NCBI GenBank assembly: GCA_910589135.1
Contig: CAJUSL010000003.1
Coordinates: forward strand, 40,470-50,025
Direction of reading: 5' to 3'
DNA from: an uncultured Eggerthellaceae bacterium
Lineage (GTDB): Bacteria; Actinomycetota; Coriobacteriia; Coriobacteriales; Eggerthellaceae
Length of the DNA stretch: 9,556 nucleotides
Shown: positions 4,583 to 9,556 of the stretch, piece after piece
Layout: every line of letters starts with the position of its first letter
How positions within the stretch are numbered: position 1 is the stretch's first letter
Notes under the pieces: generated by a model
The model's input: the letters and a program-made list of their open reading frames with translations, nothing else
Databases searched by the model: none
Told to the model about the DNA's origin: nothing
Position numbers and translations under genes: made by a program

Positions 4583-4954
4583 ATGCTGACAAAGACCGAC
4601 TGGAAGAATGTTCCGCCCTACGGCAAGGAGAACAGAAGCCCCATCAGGCAGTTCGCCTACAAGACCGTGATCGAGTTCCTGGAGAACTCGGAAGAGGGGG
4701 ACGCGTTCGAGGTGACAGGCTTTCCGACCGTGGAGGGCAACGACACCCTCAGGATGGCCGACAAGGTGAGCCAGGCGATGCGAACCGAGCTTTGGTACTT
4801 GCGCAAGGACTACGACATGCGGAGAGACGTGAAGATCTTCCGCCGCAAGGAACGCCTTTTCATGGAGCGGACGAATGCATGGAAACCGCAAGAGCCGGTC
4901 AAAAGGAACCCTTACCCCGGCGACCTGCCGCGGGTAATAAAACCATCAATGTAG
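4583..4954 (+). CDS. Hypothetical phage protein, first gene of the recombination operon
   Basis: A 123-residue protein with ATG at 4583 and a textbook AAGGAGG four bases ahead, one of the strongest sites in the window. Residues 18-75 (NRSPIRQFAYKTVIEFLENSEEGDAFEVTGFPTVEGNDTLRMADKVSQAM) suggest alternating helices and strands, like a small DNA-binding fold that reads a stated threshold region, and the C-terminal third is basic with Trp and Pro (RRKERLFMERTNAWKPQEPVKRNPYP). No named domain is evident, and function is unknown. It directly follows the operator repeats, so it is probably controlled by the leftward XRE protein, and lies 12 bases ahead of the ParB-like gene. Confidence 0.8.
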   Translation: MLTKTDWKNVPPYGKENRSPIRQFAYKTVIEFLENSEEGDAFEVTGFPTVEGNDTLRMADKVSQAMRTELWYLRKDYDMRRDVKIFRRKERLFMERTNAWKPQEPVKRNPYPGDLPRVIKPSM

Positions 4955-4966
4955 GAAGGAGAAAGG

Positions 4967-6169
4967 ATGCAGATAGAGCGCGTCAACATCGAAGACGTGT
5001 ACCCCGTCGAGGACGAGTACGGCAACCAGTACCTGTCCCGCGACTACACGCTCAAGGAGAACATCCGATACGTCGAGGAGCTTGCGGCGTCGTTCGGCCC
5101 GAACGGCGAGCCCGACGAGCCACCCGTCCTCGTGAGGGACGGCGGCATATTCCGCATCAAGGCCGGCAACTCCCGCATCGAGGCCATGAGGCTGCGCAAG
5201 ACCAAGCAGTTCACCGCCATCATCGACGAGAAAGACACGCCGAAGGCCTTGGTCGAGGCGGCCATCCGCACCGACACCAAGAAGAGGTACGAGCCCATCG
5301 AGCGTTCCCGGTTCGAGCAGCAGCTGTTCCTGTTCGACGACGACGAGTACGCCGCCAAGGTGACCGGCCGCCCCGTCGAGGACGTGCGCAAGGCGCGCCG
5401 CACCATGGAGGTAATCAAGGACGCATCCGAGGACATGACCATCGAGCGCATGATCGCGCTGGCCGACCTCGAGGACGACCCGGAGGCCTACGAGAGGGTG
5501 CAGAACGCCAAGGAGGGCGCCTGGAGGTCGGAGGTGCAGGCCGCCTTGGCGAGGCGGGCCGAGCGCGAGAGGCGCGCGGGACTCGAGGCGGCCATCGAGG
5601 AGCGCGGGCTGCGCCTCGTCGGCGCGGTGCCGGAGGGCTACGCGCACAGGAACCACACCAACCACGCCGACGGCATCCCGGCAGACCTGCCGGAAGGCGC
5701 CGTGTTCCTCCCGCGATACGCGGGCGACGCCGTCGACAGCGGCAGCATCTACGTTCCCACCGACAAGGAGGTGGACGCCGCAGCCGAAGAGCTAAAGGCC
5801 GCCCGCGCCGAGCACGCCGCCGCGCTTGAGCGCGTCAAGGCCGGCCGCGTCGAGTGGTTCCTCGAGCACTGGAGCGAAGACCTGGTCGCTCTCTCGGACA
5901 TCGGCGACCCGGCGGACGCATTCGGCGTGGACGTCGTGCGCTTCTGCACGGACCACGCCTTGGAGATGCCATGGACGCCGGCCTTGAACGTCCAGGCGTT
6001 CGTGGCCTTCAACCGATGCAGCCCCTACAGGGAGGACTGGGAGCACAACCCCGCCGACTTCATGGCGTTCGCGGACGCGCTCGAGGCATGCGGCTACGAG
6101 CCGGGCGCGGAAGAGCGCGAGATGTACGAGGAGTGCAGGAACGAAATCGAGGAGGAAAGAAGTGAGTAG
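4967..6169 (+). CDS. ParB/sulfiredoxin-like domain protein
   Basis: A 400-residue protein with ATG at 4967, preceded by GGAAGGAG. Residues 1-100 form a ParB/Srx-type N-terminal domain: IERVNIEDVYPV start, ENIRYVEELAASFG helix, PPVLVRDGGIFRIKAGNSRIEAMR with the nucleotide-binding G-N-x-R-like core at residues 66-70. Residues 110-150 (FEQQLFLFDDDEYAAKVTGRPVEDVRKARRT) resemble the helix-turn-helix that follows in ParB/KorB proteins. The remaining 250 residues, with a long charged helix near 255-285, match nothing I know. ParB-like proteins bind CTP and DNA; in phage recombination modules their role is uncertain, and some act as nucleases. There is no ParA gene here, so plasmid-style partitioning is unlikely. 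The next start lies 8 bases inside its 3' end. Confidence 0.82.
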   Translation: MQIERVNIEDVYPVEDEYGNQYLSRDYTLKENIRYVEELAASFGPNGEPDEPPVLVRDGGIFRIKAGNSRIEAMRLRKTKQFTAIIDEKDTPKALVEAAIRTDTKKRYEPIERSRFEQQLFLFDDDEYAAKVTGRPVEDVRKARRTMEVIKDASEDMTIERMIALADLEDDPEAYERVQNAKEGAWRSEVQAALARRAERERRAGLEAAIEERGLRLVGAVPEGYAHRNHTNHADGIPADLPEGAVFLPRYAGDAVDSGSIYVPTDKEVDAAAEELKAARAEHAAALERVKAGRVEWFLEHWSEDLVALSDIGDPADAFGVDVVRFCTDHALEMPWTPALNVQAFVAFNRCSPYREDWEHNPADFMAFADALEACGYEPGAEEREMYEECRNEIEEERSE

Positions 6170-7100
6170 CGAAGCCGTAGAGGTCACCGCCGAGGTGATC
6201 GAGCCGAGCAACGCGCTGGAGGTGGTGTACACGCCCGCCGTGTTCTCCGACAACCTCGCGGCGCTGGAGGCATACGTCGACCAGCAGATCGCGCCCTACA
6301 TCGGTGCGCAGATCAACCCCGCCGACTACGACCAGGTCAAGCAGGCACGCAAGTGCATGGCCGACCTGAACAAGCTGAAAGAACCCATCGAGGCAGAGCG
6401 CAAGCGCGTGAAGCGCGAGTACGAGGCGCCACTCAAGCTGTTCGAGGGCAAGGTCAAGGGCATCACGTCCAAGATCGACCAGGCGCGCGCCGACCTCAAG
6501 GCGCAGGTTGACGAGGCCGATGCCCGCTTCAAGGAAAGCCGCCGCGACATGCTGGCTGAAGAGTACGAGGGCTGCGCCGGTGCCATCGTTGACGTCATCC
6601 CCTTCGCAGCCATCCTTGAGGACGGCTGGCTCAACCGCTCCACGCCCGAGACCAAGGCCGTCAACGAGCTGTACGAGAAGGTAGAGAGCGCGCTCAAGGG
6701 CTACCGCGCGCTCGAGTCCAAGCAGCTCGCCCACAAGGACGAGGTGGTCAAGCACTACGCCGACACGCTCGACCTGGTGAGTGCGCTGGAGCTCGAGGAC
6801 GAGCTGAACGAGCGCGACCGCGAGATGGCCGAGTTCAAGGCGGCGCAGGCGGCCGTGGCCATAGAGGAGGTAGACCCCGCCGTCACGGCGCATGCCACGG
6901 GCGGCTCCGTATTCGTGGCGGACAGGGCGGAAGGGCCCGCCACCATCACGGCCGACAGGGGCGGCGCCGAGGCGTTCGCATGGCACCTGTCCATGGACTT
7001 CGAAGGCTCGCGCGAGTTCGCGCAGCGCGTGGGGAGCACGCTTAAGGCCATGGGCATCAGCGGCGCCACCATCAAGTGCACGGGGGTGTGCCATGGCTAG
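6162..7100 (+). CDS. DUF1351-like protein of the recombination module
   Basis: A 312-residue protein. GTG 6162 is 7 bases after GGAGG and overlaps the ParB-like gene by 8 bases. Residues 40-150 are a long, charged coiled-coil-like helix (DYDQVKQARKCMADLNKLKEPIEAERKRVKREYEAPLK onward), which fits DUF1351, a phage family usually found beside RecT/Bet genes. A second helical block spans about 160-245. The C-terminal 60 residues (FEGSREFAQRVGSTLKAMGISGATIKC) form a small separate domain as in the family. The biochemical role of DUF1351 is not settled; a partner of the annealing protein is the usual guess. No exonuclease gene is visible, so this could fill that place only if shown. Confidence 0.75.
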   Translation: MSSEAVEVTAEVIEPSNALEVVYTPAVFSDNLAALEAYVDQQIAPYIGAQINPADYDQVKQARKCMADLNKLKEPIEAERKRVKREYEAPLKLFEGKVKGITSKIDQARADLKAQVDEADARFKESRRDMLAEEYEGCAGAIVDVIPFAAILEDGWLNRSTPETKAVNELYEKVESALKGYRALESKQLAHKDEVVKHYADTLDLVSALELEDELNERDREMAEFKAAQAAVAIEEVDPAVTAHATGGSVFVADRAEGPATITADRGGAEAFAWHLSMDFEGSREFAQRVGSTLKAMGISGATIKCTGVCHG

Positions 7101-7992
7101 CGAGATAGTCAAGGTCGAGACCGACACCGGGACCGTCGAGCTGTCCGGCGACGTCATCAGGAGGACCCTCTGCGACAACCAGAATGTCACAGACCGCGAG
7201 GTTGAGCTTTTCATCGGCCTCTGCAAGGCCCAGAGGCTCAACCCGTTCGTCAAGGAGGCCCACATCGTCAAGTACGGGGACGGCCCCGCGACGATGGTGG
7301 TCGGCAAGGACGTATTCACCAAGCGCGCGCAGCGAAACCCGAGGTTCAAGGGCCTCCAGGCCGGCCTCACGTTCGCCTCGAACGGGAAGCTGGGGCGCAG
7401 GGAAGGCTCGATGCTGCTCCCGGGCGAGCAGGTCATCGGCGGCTGGTGCAAGGTGTACGTGGACGGCTACAAGGAGCCGATGTACGACGAGGTGTCCTTC
7501 GACGAGTACGCAGGGCGCAAGCGGGACGGATCCCTCAACTCCCAGTGGGCGTCCAAGCCCGGCACGATGATCCGCAAGGTGGCTGTCGTCCATGCGTTGA
7601 GGGAGGCGTTCCCGGACGACCTCGGCGGGCTGTACGACGCGGTCGAGATGGGCGTCGCATGCGACGCCCAGGAGGTCGCCTGCGAGGTGGAAGACGTCCC
7701 GGACGACCCCGAGCCTGCGGAGGACCCCAGGAAGGCCCTCTGGGAGGACGTGGCGGCCCTGAAGCGGGCCGCGCTGGAGCTAGGCACCAGCGAGGAGGGC
7801 ATCACGTCCTGGATGCAGGCGAACATCCGCCGCGACGACGGCGGAGCCAAGCCCCCCAACGAGTACAGCCCGGAGGACATAGCGCGCCTGCGCGGCTTCC
7901 TGGAGGACAACATCGCCGACCACGAGCAGATGGCCGCCGAGCAGATGGAGGCCGAATGCCTCGACCTGGCCGACCACGACATCGAGTTCTAG
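7093..7992 (+). CDS. bet: Phage recombination protein Bet (RecT superfamily)
   Basis: A 299-residue single-strand annealing protein that pairs complementary strands during phage recombination and replication. ATG 7093 overlaps the DUF1351 gene by 8 bases, suggesting translational coupling. Residues 30-180 carry the Bet/RecT signature: TDREVELFIGLCKAQRLNPFVKEAHIVKYGDGP, VVGKDVFTKRAQRNPRFKGLQAG, a mid-domain ending WCKVYVDGYKEPMYDEVSFDEYA, and SKPGTMIRKVAVVHALREAFPDDLGGLYD. The last 100 residues are acidic and helical and end LADHDIEF, a longer tail than in many Bet proteins. Partner nuclease and SSB genes are not seen in the window. The name bet follows the annealing family; recT would be a near-synonym. 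Confidence 0.92.
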   Translation: MASEIVKVETDTGTVELSGDVIRRTLCDNQNVTDREVELFIGLCKAQRLNPFVKEAHIVKYGDGPATMVVGKDVFTKRAQRNPRFKGLQAGLTFASNGKLGRREGSMLLPGEQVIGGWCKVYVDGYKEPMYDEVSFDEYAGRKRDGSLNSQWASKPGTMIRKVAVVHALREAFPDDLGGLYDAVEMGVACDAQEVACEVEDVPDDPEPAEDPRKALWEDVAALKRAALELGTSEEGITSWMQANIRRDDGGAKPPNEYSPEDIARLRGFLEDNIADHEQMAAEQMEAECLDLADHDIEF

Positions 7993-8000
7993 GGGGCGGC

Positions 8001-8678
8001 ATGCACTACTTCGACCACGACACCACCGCGTCCGGCGACGACAAGGTCATGGCCCTCCGCCTGGAGCATGGCGGGGCAGCGGTGGATGCCTACTGGTGCC
8101 TGCTGGAGAAGATCTACGACGCAGAGGGCCCCATAAACCTAACCAAAGACCGACCGCTAACCAAGGCGGTTAGCCATCGGTTGGCCGTCGGTTTCGACGA
8201 GCTGGAACCATGGGTTTCGAGCATGGTTTCCATCGGGCTTTTCGAGCGTCCCGAAGGCGACCCCGAGGGCATCGTGTCTAAACGTGCCACGGAGGCTATC
8301 GAGCGCATGAACGACAAGCGCGAGAAAGCCCGCCTGAACGGGCGAAAGGGCGGACGCAAAACCAACGCGGAAACCAAGTCGGTTAGCAGGCGGAAACCAA
8401 GCGCAAGCCAAGCAGGTTCCAGGGAGGAAACCGAACGCAAAGCTCTTAGACCTAAACCTAGACCAGAGGAAAAGCTAAACGCTTTTCCCTCTGGTACGGA
8501 AGCGGCGGGCGCGGCTGCGGCGAAGGCCGCGCCGCCCCTTCCGGCAGGATGGGAGCGCACCGGCGTGATCTGCAGCCATGCTGGCTGCAAAGCGTTGCAG
8601 CTTCGCGACCACATGGGGACGCTCTGGTGCCCCGAGTGCGACGCGGGCGAGCTGTCGATGATGGGGGTGGTCGCATGA
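8001..8678 (+). CDS. DUF4373-type replication initiator-like protein with zinc finger
   Basis: A 225-residue protein with ATG at 8001, after GGGGG. Residues 1-105 match the DUF4373/Lin1244-like N-terminal domain of phage replication proteins: YFDHDTTASGDDKVMALRLEHGGAAVDAYWCLLEKIYD, then a winged-helix-like RPLTKAVSHRLAVGFDELEPWVSSMVSIGLFER. A basic linker (KREKARLNGRKGGRKTNAE) and a long disordered part follow. A C-terminal zinc finger has Cys191, Cys196, Cys210 and Cys213. It probably binds the phage origin and recruits the host helicase, as such proteins do; that is family inference. From 8130 to 8490 the codons turn AT-rich (CTA, AGA, AAA) and the DNA carries repeats, so the origin may lie inside the gene. 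Confidence 0.8.
   Translation: MHYFDHDTTASGDDKVMALRLEHGGAAVDAYWCLLEKIYDAEGPINLTKDRPLTKAVSHRLAVGFDELEPWVSSMVSIGLFERPEGDPEGIVSKRATEAIERMNDKREKARLNGRKGGRKTNAETKSVSRRKPSASQAGSREETERKALRPKPRPEEKLNAFPSGTEAAGAAAAKAAPPLPAGWERTGVICSHAGCKALQLRDHMGTLWCPECDAGELSMMGVVA
8139..8437. repeat. AACC-type repeats within the replication gene, candidate origin iterons
   Basis: CTAACCAAAG (8139-8148) and CTAACCAAGG (8157-8166) recur at 18 bases, the second forming an inverted repeat with GGTTAGC (8168-8174). GCGGAAACCAAG occurs twice exactly (8367-8378, 8390-8401), 23 bases apart, with related AAACC copies at 8358 and 8426. TCGGTTGG and TCGGTTTCG give opposite-strand copies near 8177 and 8188. The copies are irregular, so the call of iterons is tentative. 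Confidence 0.38.
8462..8495. other. Long stem-loop inside the replication gene
   Basis: Bases 8462-8475 pair with 8481-8495 as a 14-base-pair stem with one bulged C on the right arm and a TAAAC loop. It lies in the disordered linker of the protein, where coding constraint is weak. It has no following T-run and would lie inside a reading frame, so a terminator is not likely; a single-strand initiation or origin structure fits the context. Confidence 0.55.
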
Positions 8679-9100
8679 TTCCCGGCATCCCCCTGCGCGG
8701 CCTATCGCTCGACAGGGTGCGCCTCTACGGCATGCCCCACGTCGAGCTGTCCGGGTGCGCAGGATGCCACGGGCCTGCGGATAACCGGCACCACGTCGTG
8801 CCCAAGGGCATGGGAGGTGGCTCCAAGTCGTTCATCCTGGAGACACCGCGCGGAAAGTTCGTCCTGTTCAGCCCCACGGTCACCCTCTGCGGCATGGGCA
8901 ACGCCTCGGGATGCCACGGCGAGGCCCATTCGGGGCTCCTGCGCTTCGAGTGGCAATGGGACGACGAGGAGGTGGAGGAGCGTTGGTGGTCGGGCTGGCT
9001 CCTCACCCACGGATACGCGCCGCACGACCCGCGCCTGTACCGCCACGGGTGCTGGCGCGTCCTCCGCGACAAGCGGCTGGTCAGGGAGGTGCGGCTGTGA
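8675..9100 (+). CDS. HNH-endonuclease-like phage protein
   Basis: A 141-residue protein with ATG at 8675 in an ATGA overlap with the replication gene. It has the layout of a compact HNH/zinc protein: Cys28 and Cys31 (CAGC), the His pair HHVVPKGMGG at 39-40, then LCGMGNASGCHGEAH (residues 71-85) with Cys72, Asn76, Cys80, His81 and His85. Paired Cys around His and an Asn-His end fit HNH nucleases; Cys28, Cys31, Cys72 and Cys80 would bind zinc. Residues 90-141 are Trp-rich and end basic. In early regions such proteins are taken as replication/recombination nucleases (NinG- or DUF968-like); substrate is not known. The metal and catalytic assignment is from pattern only. Confidence 0.78.
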   Translation: MIPGIPLRGLSLDRVRLYGMPHVELSGCAGCHGPADNRHHVVPKGMGGGSKSFILETPRGKFVLFSPTVTLCGMGNASGCHGEAHSGLLRFEWQWDDEEVEERWWSGWLLTHGYAPHDPRLYRHGCWRVLRDKRLVREVRL

Positions 9101-9195
9101 GGTACGTGAGCCTGTTCAGCAGCATCGAGGCCGCGAGCTGCACATACGAGACGATCGCCGGGAGGCAGGAGCTTTCCGGGAAGGAGGACGCATGA
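9097..9195 (+). pseudogene. Relic resembling the N-terminus of a C5 cytosine DNA methyltransferase
   Basis: A 32-codon frame from GTG 9097, which overlaps the preceding stop (GTGA). It begins RYVSLFSSIEAAS, close to the RYVSLFSGIEAAS that opens many phage and bacterial C5-cytosine methyltransferases (motif I, the S-adenosylmethionine loop). The key Gly is Ser here, and after about 13 residues the similarity is lost (CTYETIAGRQELSGKEDA, stop). All catalytic motifs are missing, so no methyltransferase activity is possible. The stop overlaps the next ATG (ATGA), and the AAGGAGG for the next gene lies in this stretch, so the remnant may survive as a coupling leader. It could also be a chance start of a small gene. 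Confidence 0.55.
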
Positions 9196-9437
9196 AACGG
9201 GAGATGATCTTCGAATGCGAGCCCAAGTACGGCGGGCTGCTCGTGCACGTCGAGCAGGCAGAGCGCGACTACCACACGAAAAGGCCGGCCCACATCGGCG
9301 AGGTCGTGAGGTGCAGGGAATGCGCAAAGGCGGCCATAGCCGACGGAGACGTGCTCGTATGCCGCCCGCGCTCCGGCGCGGCGTGCTTCAAGGTCGAGCC
9401 AAACGGCTACTGCGCATGGGGAGAGCGCAGTGATTAG
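9192..9437 (+). CDS. Small Cys-rich phage protein, likely zinc-binding
   Basis: An 81-residue protein with ATG at 9192 and AAGGAGG four bases ahead. The first half has a strand-helix look (MIFECEPKYGGLLVHVEQAERDYH). The second half, RCRECAKAAIADGDVLVCRPRSG, then ACFKVEPNGYCAWGER, has five Cys in a spacing common in small phage proteins that end in Cys-A-W-G-E-R. These probably bind one zinc, although no role is established for the family. The start sits inside the stop of the relic and its stop overlaps the next GTG by 8 bases. Function is unknown. Confidence 0.78.
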   Translation: MKREMIFECEPKYGGLLVHVEQAERDYHTKRPAHIGEVVRCRECAKAAIADGDVLVCRPRSGAACFKVEPNGYCAWGERSD

Positions 9438-9556
9438 CAACTACCCCGACGGCATAAGCCCCGGCGACCTCGCGATGCCCTGGAACCAGCCGCCCGTGCC
9501 CGAGTGGCGCGAGCACTACACCGACGTGCGCGACGACCTGCTCGACCAGTGCACGC
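9430..9556 (+). CDS. Partial hypothetical phage protein, runs off right edge
   Basis: The frame is open from GTG 9430 to the window edge (42 codons). GGGGAG lies about six bases before it and the start overlaps the previous gene by 8 bases, matching the coupled style of the operon. The protein starts ISNYPDGISPGDLAMPWNQP and continues acidic (WREHYTDVRDDLLDQC). Openings with ISNYP are common in small phage proteins next to Cys-rich ones, but no domain can be named from this part. Confidence 0.65.
   Translation, partial: MISNYPDGISPGDLAMPWNQPPVPEWREHYTDVRDDLLDQCT

Noticed and set aside
4552..5829. 425-codon rightward frame
   Set aside because: Arg-rich translation from a shifted frame over the ParB-like gene; no domain and no start signal.
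6060..7451. 463-codon leftward frame
   Set aside because: Antisense to DUF1351 and Bet, which have clear family matches; typical GC-rich shadow.

Overview
The window is the early region of a temperate phage integrated in a high-GC bacterium. It contains a lysogeny switch followed by an almost gap-free rightward run of small genes: regulators, a recombination module (ParB-like, DUF1351, Bet/RecT), a DUF4373-type replication protein and an HNH protein. GC-rich codons, strong AAGGAGG ribosome binding sites, frequent GTG starts, ATGA/GTGA coupled junctions and Firmicutes-style phage families all appear together. That mix would fit a gut Coriobacteriia host (Eggerthella/Gordonibacter type), but this is inference from composition and family mix. 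No host gene, integrase, att site, tRNA or structural gene is visible, so neither prophage edge is inside the window.

Left part (1-2590). A leftward pair encodes a short XRE repressor without a self-cleavage domain and a partial protein that runs off the left edge. A divergent control region (666-805) has a good rightward promoter, a perfect palindrome and three CTAAC-type repeats. Rightward come a hypothetical protein, a Cro-like HTH protein, a small acidic protein whose start sits in a hairpin, a 58-residue protein and an excisionase-like HTH protein. A leftward gene for a C-terminally anchored membrane protein, with its own extended -10 promoter, is set among them like a lysogenic-conversion gene.

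Middle part (2588-4582). A 266-base gene-free stretch has several strong hairpins in a row, including a 23-base imperfect inverted repeat; it is the best candidate here for an undescribed structured RNA or DNA element. It is followed by a small membrane protein, an unknown protein, and a SANT/Myb-like protein with a zinc ribbon. Two XRE genes then converge and overlap tail to tail by 143 bases. The leftward one faces a promoter region with three copies of a 13-bp operator-like motif, so a second autoregulated switch seems to sit inside the early operon.

Right part (4583-9556). A hypothetical gene leads into the ParB-like, DUF1351 and Bet genes, which overlap by 8 bases at each junction and are probably co-translated for single-strand annealing recombination. 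The DUF4373 gene has unusual AT-rich codons, AACC-type repeats and a long hairpin, which suggests the replication origin lies within it. The window ends with an HNH-type protein, a 32-codon relic resembling the N-terminus of a C5 cytosine DNA methyltransferase, a Cys-rich small protein and the start of one more gene.
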